Part shown: one piece after another, positions 47,001 to 60,100 of the stretch
Layout of the letters: every line of letters starts with the position of its first letter
Numbering within the stretch: position 1 is the first letter of the stretch
Source: Anniella stebbinsi
Taxonomy: Eukaryota; Chordata; Lepidosauria; Squamata; Anniellidae
Direction: 5' to 3'
NCBI GenBank assembly: GCA_029215795.1
Contig: JARDYH010000007.1
Location: 95,247,263-95,311,262, forward strand
DNA length: 64,000 bases
Position numbers and translations under genes: made by a program
The notes under the pieces: model-generated
Database searches by the model: none
What the model saw: only the letters and a program-made list of their open reading frames with translations
Told to the model about the DNA's origin: nothing

Positions 47001-50000
47001 CCGTAGCTGGTAGCTAGTTACTAGGCAGAGCAGTTTCGTTTCAAAAGATGGGGAAAAAGGTGTTCTTGTTGGAATATTAATTTCAAAGTATTTGTAAGCT
47101 GCTTTTCAGAGCTAAAACCTCCCAAAGTGATAGACATTTAAAAACAAACAAACCACACTACAGATATATCAGAAAAGATACATAGTAATCAAGACAGCTG
47201 CTTTGGCTAAGCCATTTGCCTGTCATTTTCATCTATACTGCCCAATAGCCAAACCTCTCTGGGTGATTCACAACACTTACAAGCCAGAAATACAAGACAA
47301 TAAAAACATAACATCGTTAACATACAAAATTTAAAAACTGTTCAAAGCAGTTTATAGAGAATAAACATTCTTGATTCAAGGACTGAGCTCAAATAGCATA
47401 ACAGTGTGCAGGTTCTTACAACAAGTATTGTTGTAAGACGCCTTGCAAGGTTTTCCACCCTGAAAGGCGGCCAAGAAATGTGTTAAATAAATAAATAAAT
47501 AAATAATATATTTATTTATTTATTTATTACCCGCCTCTCCCTCTGGATTGAGGCGGGGAACAACACCAAGAATAAAATACACAAACGGATTAAAAGCACA
47601 TAAAACCAATACATTGGTCGAGGTGGTGGACAGGGTAGGCTACTCTCCTGGTGCCTCTGAAGACTGGCCTGTCCTTGGTCTCTAGGATCAAGCCCAGGAT
47701 AACAATGGATATCGCATCTGATCTCTTGTCCTCAAAAATATATTATTCCCCTCATCCCACAGTTCTCAATACATTTGATAGAGGGCCATAGGTTTAAATT
47801 AAAACATCTGCTTAATTTTTTAAAATGGGTTGTTAGTCACTCTGTTCCCATGCCACATGGCCTGTGTGACCTCAACTTCCATCCATGTAGCCCACTGATC
47901 CTGCTAGGTCCGCTTCAGCCACTAAGCAGCCAGGCCCCAGGTTCTAGCAGAGGGAAACAGTTGAGTCAGGCACAGGGACTGCACTGCGAAATGTACTTAA
48001 ACTCCTGCAGAGGGGCTGCACCCCACCCCGCAAACTGAGCAGGCTCTCACCTTTCGCCTCCAGCAAGAGGACTTCTGTGGGTTCCGATGCACCTCTGGAG
48101 TTGTAGGCTGCGAGATAAATTCTCCGCGTTCCAGATGGCACTGAGAAAGTGCATTGCAGCTCAGTGGTGTTGCAGAGAGCAACGGGCTTCCCTTTGTGCG
48201 GGCTGCTGCGGCGCGTGGCCCAGTAACCCAGGATTTTGCCATGGGTTTCATTTGATTTCATAGGCTTGACGACAAGGAGAGAATTCAGACAGGAATGTTG
48301 GTTGACTACAAATCAAACGTGGCACCTAAAGTCTGCTCTGACCGGAATCCCTGATGAAGAAAGAGAGGCAGGCTGCCCCTTTTCTCTCACCCTCGTCCCT
48401 CCCACTAATGGTTCTGTCCAAGTTTAACTTCTGTGGCTCCCCACCCCCTCCCATGAAGAACCCTGTAACTGTCATCTGCTGAGGGTGCTGAGAATTCTCT
48501 AGCAGTGCATCCTTCCCTGGTAGTAAACCCCAGGGAGGGAGGGAAAAATCGGGAGAAATCACCCTGCCTCACTCTGAATCTTACAGGAGGTCCAGAATGC
48601 TACCATCTGTCCCGTGGCCTCCCACGTTTGCCCACTCCAGCTTCTTCCACAAAAAAAAACAGTTAAGGAGGGGAAAACAGTGTCACTGCACCCGAGTCGT
48701 TCTGTTAGGTTTCAGGCTGCAGTGGAGATAAGTCCTAAGAAAGCCATGGCTGCATCTGTCTCAAGCAGCTGGGGAACATCTTATTCTCTGTGTGCTCACC
48801 AAATCAAACCAAACCACGGCAAGATCTATAGTACTGATTTATAATAGTATTGAAGTACCATTGACAACTCTTGGGGCCCACGACACATTCCATATACCAT
48901 TTTCAAACTGCGTTCAGAGTGTTATATCCTACTTGGTATAGATCTGGTCCAAACCACCAGATCCTGCACCAGAGATGGGCAATTTGTGGTCCTGAAGATG
49001 TTCCCAAATGGTGACAGCTAAAAGGAGTTGAAGGCCAAAACATCTGGCCACCCTGTCCTACATCAAAGAAATCCCAATGGTGTAGATAGATTCTACAACC
49101 CAAATGAATAATGCAAATCTGTTTGTTTTGCCTAATATTCAGTGCAATTTTTGTTAAATTGTGCATGTCTTGTCAAAAGGAAGTCTTACTGAGCTCAGTG
49201 GAACCTGTTCTCTAGTAAATGCGTTTAGGCCTGCAGCCTTAGACTGCGATCCTGTGCATGTTTGCTCAGAAGTAAATCCTTCTGTGTTCAGCACAGCCTT
49301 CATCTGCTTGCAATGAACTGGGGGAGGGACAAGGGAGTTCTGCATTGCAGAGCACAAATGCACCACTGGAAGGAAGGAACCCTGCCTTTTTCAGCCATTT
49401 TCAGGCATTTCCAGACCTTCCCATAAGGGCTGCAGGGTCACTTTGGAGCTATTTAACGTGGGGAAAGCCCTAGGGTGGCACGGTGGCACGGTGTTGTTTA
49501 TATGATGCAGAAGCCACTGCAGTTGCATCCAGGGCTTTCCCGCGATGCTCCGAAATAAAGTTGGGGACTTATCCCAATTTTTTTCTCTGGAGTGAGGTGA
49601 CAATGGCACATCTGCCGCCTGTCGCCGCTCCAGAGTTGTGGTGGAGGCATGGCCAGGCAGATGGCAGCCCCTGCGTCATCTGCCCGGACAGGAGGGAGGG
49701 GGTGGGCCAGTGAGTCACTTCCACGCTTCCTGCTGTGTGGGGAGAAGGAAATGCTTGGTGAGGAAAGCCCCACAAGGTAAGGTGGAAAAAAACTGGAGAG
49801 GGATGCGCAAATGTGCAGTGGTGCAACGGAACATGGAGCAGCTATGCATGGGGCAGCGGCGGCTCCTCCGCCTCTAATTGATGGATGCAAATCTTGTGCT
49901 CGCTCCTTGGTGTGGGGACAACCCTGCAGGAGCGCAAGTGTGGGGCTTTGGGGGCTCGCGGTGCCAATGCGTCATCATCAAGACAGCCCCTTGGAAAACT

Positions 50001-53000
50001 GGGATGGGCCTGGGATCAGCCACCTGCACTTTATGATGATGCTTGTGAGACACAAATCCAAGGCATGGATTTTGCACAATGGCCCTCCTTCTCACCTTCC
50101 ACAGCAGCTGCACCTCCGTTCCCTTCTCTGCCTTTCCAGGCTTCATCTTCCACCAGGCATCAAGCTTTCCTGAAGGCACTGGAGGAGAAAAGGAGGCTTC
50201 GGTGACATTGTCAAGCAGCACAGGTCAGGCTCAGGGCCTGCAGCAGCTCATGTCTGCACAGTTTCTTCAAAGAAACAGCATGCACAAGCTGTGCCACCAC
50301 CCAAGTTCCTAAAAGAAGTTGTGCTGGGGCTCACTATTATCTCGCAGCAACACCCTTTACCCTAGATACCCCACTCCTCATTCCCATTATTCAAGACTGT
50401 GGTGGGGTGTGGGTGTGGACGGGGACGGACTGCCCACTCCAGATGTGTTGCAGTCCCCCTCTCTGAACATTCAGCTTTCATAAAAACAAAGAGAACTTCT
50501 TTGCCCTTTTACTTGTGGAGATAGGAGGGAATGTGTGAGGCCAGGGTTCGATCCATTGACTCACTAAGAAATCATAAAGTTAAACAACATATCGGGCTCC
50601 CTGCTGTTCCACACAGATTTCTTGCCTCTTCACATGGCCAGAGGAACTCGTTCCTCTATTACTTTGCAAAGTTTGGGGCCAAGTAGGCTCCCGAGGCTGA
50701 GTGCCAGCGGCTTCTGGCAATCCTGGCGTGTATGTGTGTGGTTGGCGGGATGTGCGAAGGGAAGTGGGCCTCCCCTGGTGCTTTTCTGATGAGTCTCCCA
50801 ACGGATGGCTTAGGAGGGACTCTGAGTTGCCCACTCCTGCTAACCCCTCGTGAGTGGCCACGGGGCTCCGGAGCAGCCAGGCCCTGTCCCACGTACCTTT
50901 CTCATGGGTGGTGAAGTTCTTTGCAGGACTCCAGTCGCTCCAGTAGCTGACCGGTAGTTTCTGGCAGCGCATTTGGAACAGGTACCGGGTGCCGAAGAGG
51001 AAGCCGCAGTGCTGTGCTTTCCAGGTGGGGCTGGAGATATTGCGCACCTAGGGGGTAGAAAGGAGAATGAGAAGAGCCAGCAGACCAGAAACCCCCTCTG
51101 AGAAGACCCTTCCCAGCCTCGCCAGTCCTGCTGCCACGTCACCGGCCCCTCCTACCGGAACGGTGTGGGCAGAGGGAGCAACACCCACGCTGCTCCAGTA
51201 ACAGCAGCTCCAGCCTGTTGCAAGCACCCACGCAGAGCGGGGGCTGGGGGAGCCGCTCCTTTGGGTGAACTGGTCTGGAGTGAAAGGGGCCCGGTGGAAC
51301 TGCAGTGGCTCGCTTGGTGGATTTGCACAGCAGGGCGGACAGTGGAAGAGAAAAACCACAAGCGGGGATGAGGCCGGTGATGTGCCAGCCACTGGCTCGC
51401 CGGTTGCCAGGGAACAGCTTGGGAGAGAGGTGTGAAGCCGAGGTACTGGCGGGGGTAGCGCCTGATGGAGGGGTGTGCGTGTGTGTGTGTGTGTGGGCGG
51501 GCAGGCATGACAGGGTGGAGGTGACAGGACAGGAGAGAAAAGCAATCAAAAACGGCATCAGCAGCAAAGCCAAGCACATCAGCGGGGGTGGAGCTGGGGG
51601 CTGCTGTTTTCGTACATGGGAAAGCCGTGGGCATAACGAGGAGCCACGGCCAGCCAGGTACAGCGAGCAGCACCCTCACTGCCGGGCCAGAGCCCCTCGG
51701 CTGGCCCAGCCCTCTTTGCCCAGGAGAGACTCACAAACGCCCAGTCCCGGTCGTCCTCCCTCCGGTAGCGCAGGTCACACAACTGCTGCTGGTACGCGTC
51801 GCCTTTCACCGCCTGCCACGCCACGGACACGCAGTCAGTCTCTTCGGGGACAGACTGGACGGCCAGGAGGCTCGGGGGATCCAGCTGGACTGAAAGAAGC
51901 AAGCAGCACATGGCAAGGCCTGAGGCAGGGAGTTCCACGCAGAGTCTTCGGGGCAGCTGCCCTGGGGGCTGTTCTCTCCCCTCTGTGCCAATGGGCCACA
52001 CGGCCTGTGGCAGCCTTCCGATCTGAGCGTCATCAGACCGGGGGGGGGGAGGGGAATCACGTTTCCTAACTGTTGCTTCTCCGCCCCCGCTCCTTTCCCA
52101 CAACACTTCCTCTTTCTTCCCAGAGAAGAGGAATTAAACAAAGACCACGTGCCCCATTCAGGGACTGTTTTTATCACGCCGTTTTTCCTGCACACAGCAG
52201 GAAATGGCGTCAGATTCCGTTTCCTAAAAAAAAAAGTCAGATTAAAAGGGATCCATTTTGTGACGGAAAAAAGGCAAGAAGGAGCGAGAGGCGGATGGCG
52301 TTGTCTAAAGGACACGTGAAAAACCGCGAGTGGGCAGTAGCAAGCTTGCGATGAAACGCTCCTCTGATGAACCCCTCTTCTATCCCAGAAGTGTGGCGAA
52401 CCCCTGATGCGCCATTCCCGGCAGCACAAGGCGTGGATCTGAGCATGGCACTGGCCCAGGCCGGAAGACCATTTGCCCAGGGGGGCCAGCATGCCCCGCT
52501 CCAGGAGACGCCATGCAAGTCTCTCTCCTGCCTGGCTTTCCTTCTTGCCCCGCAACAGCCAGCCCCCATCCTGCAGTCCCTGGGCGCTCTCAGTCCTTGG
52601 TGGTCTTTGCCAGTTTTTTTCTCCTCCTGCAAACCTTTGTGTTCTCCAAACTCTGTGGACACTCCTCTCCCTCCCGCACCATCAGCGCTATAACCACGGC
52701 CAGCAGCCTGCAATGACAAAGCTGTGCCGTGGCCCATGCTGTTATTTAGGTTATTTTTATGTAGTCCTCTAGTCAGCTTCCCAGAGTGGTTTACAAAAAG
52801 ACTAAAGCAATAAAATCTAAATACAAAAACATAATGAACTAAAGGAGAGCTTCAGCTATTGGGCGACATAAAATTGAAATAAATAAATTAAAACAAAAGC
52901 CAGAAAATCATGAAAGCAGGAGAAAACTGTCAGCAGGCTTAATATTATTTGTTTATTTATTTATTACATTTCTATACTGCTCAATCGCCAAAGCTCTCTT

Positions 53001-54114
53001 AGTCCATGGGTGAAGAGTTGAAAATTGACATATTTAAATTGAACAATTTGAATATGCTGTTTTAATCTTTTAATCTTGTTACTCTATTTATAATATTTAT
53101 ATTCTGCTCCGGAATCTATTTTAGACATGGAGCAGTATATAAATGTTGGAAATAAATAAATATCGCTATCAAGTAAGGTGGCAACATTTCATTATGGTCT
53201 TTTTTGAAAGGTGGATGTCTCTGGGTGGCATTTTCACATGATAGCCTGTTCTGACTGGTTGCTTAAGCTTTTTATGAAGCCATTAAGATGTAACATGTGA
53301 AGCAATGTCTGATCTAACATTTTAAAACTGCATTGGAAAGCTAATGGATTCCCTTCAAATAACTATTTGTAATAATGACCTTATCTGTTACCATTTTCGT
53401 GGTACAAGCCATATATCAAGAAAAAGTTACATTGCAGATGACATCCAGATATGCAACTAAGGAGTATTAGAAAATTATAGGGAACACCTTTATGATTCCA
53501 TCAAGCCATAGCTTGTGTACATTAATTTTGTTATGCCATATGTAGACACATATAAGCCTTCCATGTTTCATGTAATTTTACCCCAAAAGGACAGCAAGGT
53601 GGGCAAACCTCTCTGGGGAGAGAGTTCCACACCTGAGTCGCCACCACCAAGAAGGCCCCTCTCTGGTAGCCACCCCACTCTCGTCAGACGATGGAGGCAC
53701 CTGCAGGAGAGACTCCGCTGCAAATCTTAATGTATCGGGAGGTACATATGGATATAGGTGGTCCTGGGCAAGATGGTCTACCCCAGGAGGGCACAACCTT
53801 TTTGGCCCCAAGAGCCGCATGCGATGCTGGCTTGAGGCTCAGGGGCCACATGCACAAATGCATCCAAGTGATCCTGATCCAGTTTGCTCTTTCCTCACTT
53901 TATGAGGACCTCTGGAGGATCAGGGCACAGTGAGGGCCTTATGGGAGCGCAGGTTGTGCACCCCTAGCTGGCAGAAGTTCTCCTGGTCCCTTGTGCTCCT
54001 GCTACCCAAAATCCCTTGAACGGGAGAAGCCAGGGACTGAACTAGAAGGTGCAACTGGATGAGACATGGATTGAGCTGGATCAACTGTCCCTTTTTAAAA
54101 ATTTAAAAGCAGCC

Positions 54115-54156
<42 letters not shown>

Positions 54157-57100
54157 TCAGGGCCATGGCGCTGGAGGAGGATTTAAGTCCGTCTCCTTAT
54201 GCAATTTCTGCAGTCAAAATCGCCCTCCAAAGCAGCTATTTACCTACTGGGGAACCATAAATCTTGAATTAAAAGAGCATATGTTTATCCCCAACTCTGC
54301 CCCAGGGGAAATTAGCCTTCAGAAAATTTGCTTGTGATTTCATCCTCCCAAAGTCACTGATTTCAGCAAGATCTTGGTTACCCCTAACTTGCAAGGAAAG
54401 GGTACTTGAACCAGCCTCAACCACGGCCACACACCTAGATCCACTGGGTCTGCACACAAGCGCTCCGATTCCACGGCTCCCAGGGCATTCTTCGCTGACA
54501 CCAAGAAAAGCATCTTTTGATAGAGCCGGAGATACTGGCGGCCAATGATGCAGGAGTTCTGGCCAGCCGAGGGGCTGCAGCCTGGGATGGGCTCCAGTGG
54601 ACCTTCACACTCCCTCCGGGTCCTGAGACACAGGCAAGAGAACAGGCACGCAGTGGGCACTTGAGGCGGAGCTGCTGCACCCACGTGCGCTCTGCCAGGG
54701 TCCCCGATGCGGCCGTGTGTGAGATGGAGCACTGGGGCTCAGCTCAACAACCTCATGGCTTCATGCACGTGCCGTGGGCATGTGCGAGGATGCATGTGCA
54801 TCCAACGGAAATGCCACTGCAGATTTTTACTCCAAAAATAAATTTCTGGCCACCATTCCAAACATTTACACAAGACTTTCGGTCAACTGCTCCAGACATC
54901 AGAATCTGGGGGATGTGGGGAGTCAGACTCAGCCACCCCTCCCACCCCCACCCCGTTTACTACCAGCACGCCTACTACCAGCAATTCTGTTTCCTTACCA
55001 GAAGCTCTTCAGGGTGATGCTAACTGGGAGCAGACTATCCCGTCCAGGATCCCAGTGGCACGTCAGGTTCACAGAGGAAGCATTCATGATGCAGGTGAGG
55101 TTTTGAGGCCGTGATGGAGGATCTGAATGAAGATCACAAGAGACAGAACGGGTGAGAAACGAGGATGTTTTTCTGCTCTGAGCTGATGATGTTCCATTCA
55201 GGCTGTGGTGTTACCCCTTCATTAGTGCCGAGACTGACTTTATATTTGAGGTCTATATTTGTCATCCAATGACATCTGGCCCAGTATTTGATTTTTGTCT
55301 CTGGTCCCCTCTACAAGATTTCGCTTTGACGCCCGGTTGCCCGGTTATGCGCATATACGGATAAGCGAATTTACTCCTAATACCTATTCACGAGAGGCGG
55401 CGAAGCGCATTACGGGATGTATGAAACGCGCTTTAAAGTTGTTTACATGCGGAAAATCGCATGTTTACATGGCCATAAGATGCTTTAATTCCAGCGGTAA
55501 ATTAAAACTCACTATTTAACGTACATTCAATAATGCGCATAAGCGGAGATAAAAAGCGCCTCAACCCCCAATTTGTGCTCCGCTCTTGTAGAGGTAAAAT
55601 CTGTAATGCGTTTTGAAAGAGCTTTATATATATATATTTATTTATTTACAGTCGATAGACCAACAGAAAGATTAAAATATCAGAATAAAACCATATGTTT
55701 ATACAGCAATCGATTACAATGGATTAATCCTATAACCTCAGTATCCTACTTTGAATCACATATGATAAAAAATTTGCAACTTGTATTGTGATGTGCCTGT
55801 CCAGGCCTTGTAGCAGCGATACAACCATTTGCTCACGGGATCTACCAGCGAAGCTTCGGGTAATGGGATACAGTAGTTCATTCCTAGCATTGCTATAAAA
55901 AACACAGTCAAACAACACATGAGATGTTGATTCTACTTCAGAGTTATTCCATGGGCAGAGTCTTCGCTCAACGGGAACCTTATGAAATCTCCCCTCCAGA
56001 AGTTTGCAGGGAAGAGTATTAAAACGTGCCAATGAAAAAGCCCTTCTACATTTAGGGACTACAAGCCAATTCAGATAAAGCGTCTTCCCCTTTGGTTGTA
56101 AGTCGGCAAGACCTTGGGCAGAAGGACAGCATGGACTAAGGGAGCAGCTACGCATGTCCTGTAAATCAATATCTGACAGCCTTGGTTTAACGATGCATTT
56201 AGCATTCCCCAACTCCAAAGATAATAGGGTGGGCAGAGGCAGGCCCAACGCCTGAACCTTCTGAGCCACTGCCCTATGCCAGGGAGATTCGTATTGGTCA
56301 GTCATCACCTGATATGTCATAGAGTCTGAGGATAGGGTATGATGATGGCGTAGCCAGAATATAATTATATGTGCTCAAGCTGTACAATTCAGGGAACATA
56401 AGATGGCCTCCAAATTGAGAATGGCTCCTGGAACACATCTTGGAACCCCAAAGATGGCTCTTTAAATTTTTGATTGAACAGCTTGAAGGGAACCCCCAAA
56501 CATTGGAAACCAGATGGGGGCACTGAACAATAAGTGGGCCGCTGGTTTAGCTCTGAAGACTTGAATAGCTGCTGGCAAAAATTTGCCTCCTTTAGAATGA
56601 AAAAACCTTAGCAACACCGCTGCAGATTGTTCAGCTCTTTCCTCAGCATGTTTGATATGTTTGGACCACTTGAGATTGTCTTGATTCCAAATCCCCAAAT
56701 ACTTAAGTGCTTTCACCTGATCAATTTTATGGCCTCTTCAGGACCACTGACAGGTCCTACTTCTCTTTGCGAACATCATAACTTTTGATTTTTGGTAGTT
56801 GATTTTTAGACTATTTTGTTCGCAATAATCCTTGAAGCCATGAAAGAGCTTTAAATTAGGGGTGTGCACGGACCCCCCGGATCGGATCGGGACCCGGATC
56901 GGGACCTCCAATTTTGTCCCGGACCGGTTCGGACAAAATCGGAGGCCCCCCGGACCGGATCGAGTCCGATCCCGACCCAAAAATCGTACATTTTTGGATC
57001 GGCCGCCATTTTTTTCCCCATAGACTTGCATTGCAATGCAAGTCTATGAGGAAAAAATGGCGGCGGGTGGGTAAGGGGGGGCCTAACTCCCTCCCCCCCC

Positions 57101-60100
57101 CCGGGGCCGTCCGCTGTGGACGGCCCCGGCAGGTAAACCCCCTCCCCCGCGCTCCCTACCCCCCCTGGGGCCGCCTGCTTCCATCCGCTGGCGCCCGCGG
57201 GCGCCAGCGGATAGAAGCGGACGGCTCCGGGGGGGGGGTAAGCCCCCTTCCCCGCCACTTACCTTCTCGGCACGTCCGGCGCCGGCGGCTACTACCAGCG
57301 GGCTCCGCGGCCTACTCTCGAGTAGCGCGCCGGGTGATGACATCACCCGGCGCGCCACCCTGGAGCAGGCCGCGGAGCCTGCTGGTAGTAGTAGGCGCCG
57401 GCGCCGGACGGGAGCCGCCGGGCCGGGCAGGTAAGGGCCCCCCTCCCCCCTCCCCCCTCCGCGCGCCCCCTCCTCCCCTCCACGCACCCCCTCCTTACCT
57501 TTCCGGCCCGGCGGCTCCCGTCCGGCGCCGGCGCCTACTACTTCCAGCAGGCTCCGCGGCCTGCTCTAGAGTAGCGCGCCGGGTGATGACATCACCCGGC
57601 GCGCCATCCTAGAGCAGGCCGCGGAGCCTGCTGGGAGTAGTAGGCGCCGGCGCCGGACGGGAGCCGCCGGGCCGGAAAGGTAAGGGCCCCCCTCCCCCCT
57701 CCGCGCGCCCCCTCCTCCCCTCCACGCACCCCCTCCTTACCTTTCCGGCCCGGCGGCTCCCGTCCGGCGCCGGCGCCTACTACTTTCAGCAGGCTCCGCG
57801 GCCTGCTCTAGAGTAGCGCGCCGGGTGATGACATCACCCGGCGCGCCATCCTAGAGCAGGCCGCGGAGCCTGCTGGGAGTAGTAGGCGCCGGCGCCGGAC
57901 GGGAGCCGCCGGGCCGGAAAGGTAAGGGCCCCCCTCCCCCCTCCGCGCGCCCCCTCCTCCCCTCCACGCACCCCCTCCTTACCTTTCCGGCCCGGCGGCT
58001 CCCGTCCGGCGCCGGCGCCTACTACTTTCAGCAGGCTCCGCGGCCTGCTCTAGAGTAGCGCGCCGGGTGATGACATCACCCGGCGCGCCATCCTAGAGCA
58101 GGCCGCGGAGCCTGCTGGGAGTAGTAGGCGCCGGCGCCGGACGGGAGCCGCCGGGCCGGAAAGGTAAGGGCCCCCCTCCCCCCTCCGCGCGCCCCCTCCT
58201 CCCCTCCACGCACCCCCTCCTTACCTTTCCGGCCCGGCGGCTCCCGTCCGGCGCCGGCGCCTACTACTTCCAGCAGGCTCCGCGGCCTGCTCTAGAGTAG
58301 CGCGCCGGGTGATGACATCACCCGGCGCGCCATCCTAGAGCAGGCCGCGGAGCCTGCTGGGAATAGTAGGCGCCGGCGCCGGACGGGAGCCGCCGGGCCG
58401 GAAAGGTAAGGGCCCCCCTCCCCCCTCCGCGCGCCCCCTCCTCCCCTCCACGCACCCCCTCCTTACCTTCCCGGCCCGGTGGCTCCCGTCCGGCGCCGGC
58501 GCCTACTACTACCAGCAGGCTCCGCGGCCTGCTCTAGAGTAGCGCGCCGGGTGATGACATCACCCGGCGCGCCACCCTAGAGCAGGCCGCGGAGCCTGCT
58601 AGTAGTAGTAGGCGCCGGCGCCGGACGGGAGCCACCGGGCCGAGAAGGTAAGTGCCCCCCTCCTCCCCCCCCCCCCGCTGTCCACTTTCATCGGCGGGCG
58701 CCCGCTGGCGCCCGCCAATGGAAGCGGCGGTGGGCGCCAGTGGGCGCCCGCCGATCCGCCGATCCGCCGAACCGGTTCGGAGCTTTTTCGGACCGGTTCG
58801 GATTGGATCGGCCGATCCAGCTGCGGGATCGGAAATCGGATAATTTATCCGATTTCCCACTGGACCGGACTCGGATCGTGGATCGGGTCCGATCCAGTGC
58901 ACATCCCTACTTTAAATCGCTTTTGTAGAGGCACCCTCTGATATTTGAAATGCAGCAGCATTTCAAGGAAACGTACTTTTCCCCAGACAAAACTCAAATT
59001 TGTTTCTTTGTTTTTGACAGCATTTTGTAGATGGCATGCATTATTATTTCAGATATGGCACTTTAGAAGATTACATATTTGATACTTAATAAAAAAATAA
59101 CAATCTAGAAATGCCAATATGTCTAAAGCACTGGTATGTGGATGGAAAAACAAAATTCAAAACTTCACATCTGAAATTTGGATGGTAAAATTGGAAATGT
59201 TGTCAATTTGTAAATTCTCTTTACAAATTTACAGCTCTATCAGGAAGGATTTTGCGTCCAAATGAAACAAGTTAGCAATTTGTTTCTGGTCTCAGTTCAA
59301 GGTGCTGGTTTTGACTTACATGGTCCCCGGGACCAGAATATCTCCACGATGCCCCCCTCTTCCCCAGATGAGCCGCCTGTTCCACTTCAGAGTCTTTCTC
59401 CAAGTGTCCCCCCACCCCACCCCCACCCCACTGCCAGCAATATGGCAGGAAGGCATTAGAGACTGCATCTGTTTGTGGCTACCCAGATCTGGAGCACATC
59501 TGCCCACATCTGAAGAGTTGTGTGCTTGGCCCTGTCGCGATTCACTTTTAGATGACCACCAAAGACAGCCATTTTGATAGTTCCTAGTTCCATCTAACTA
59601 AGTAAGGGTGCAATTGTTTTCGTATTTAAACAGAAAAAGGCCCCAGCCCTTCCTAAACATGCATAGGATTGTGCCCTAAGTGAAAGAAAGCCCAAGTCCC
59701 ACGCCCAGCACTAGAGCGGATTGGTACTTACATCCAGCCTGGATCTGGATTAGATTCATGCGCTGCGGGGACCCGCCTCTCCTCTGCACAAAGCAGCTCA
59801 AAGTGGTCCCAGTCTCATTAAGAGGGCCAACAGTGATGTTGGAAACTTCCACCCCATTGCTGGGGCTATACTGGGCACCCGTTAGGAACTCTTCATCCAA
59901 TTTCCACATCATCTGGATTTCTTCGTCCTTGTGAAAGGGACAGTGGTTTCTCCGGATGGTGCAAGAAGCATTGACTGTTGCTCCCAAGAGAACAACCGGT
60001 GAGTCCACAGCAAGGTGGCTACAGGACAGAGCATTTGCTGGGGAAGGAAGGAGAAACATTGTCACATTAAAAAGCTTGGGAAAGCAAGCCACACTCACTT

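Larger units (their letters stand above)
56857..58909. mobile_element. Non-autonomous hAT-type element carrying a hairpin array
   Basis: 2053 bases from TAGGGGTGTGCAC to GTGCACATCCCTA, flanked by a perfect 8-bp duplication CTTTAAAT (56849-56856 and 58910-58917). Subterminal regions on both sides are built from repeated GGATCGG/CCGATCC words and ACCGGTTCGG. There is no transposase frame. The interior is a palindrome at 57002-57064, a second at about 57176-57225, and the 242-bp tandem hairpin array. It lies in the CSF3R intron between coding exons 2 and 3. Confidence 0.85.

Noticed and set aside
57252..58645. CRISPR-like array
   Set aside because: Eukaryotic DNA; units are 242-bp tandem hairpins without variable spacers.
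56914..58902. Open frames across the hairpin array with repeated Arg/Pro/Leu text
   Set aside because: They are translations of a non-coding palindromic tandem repeat, appearing on both strands.
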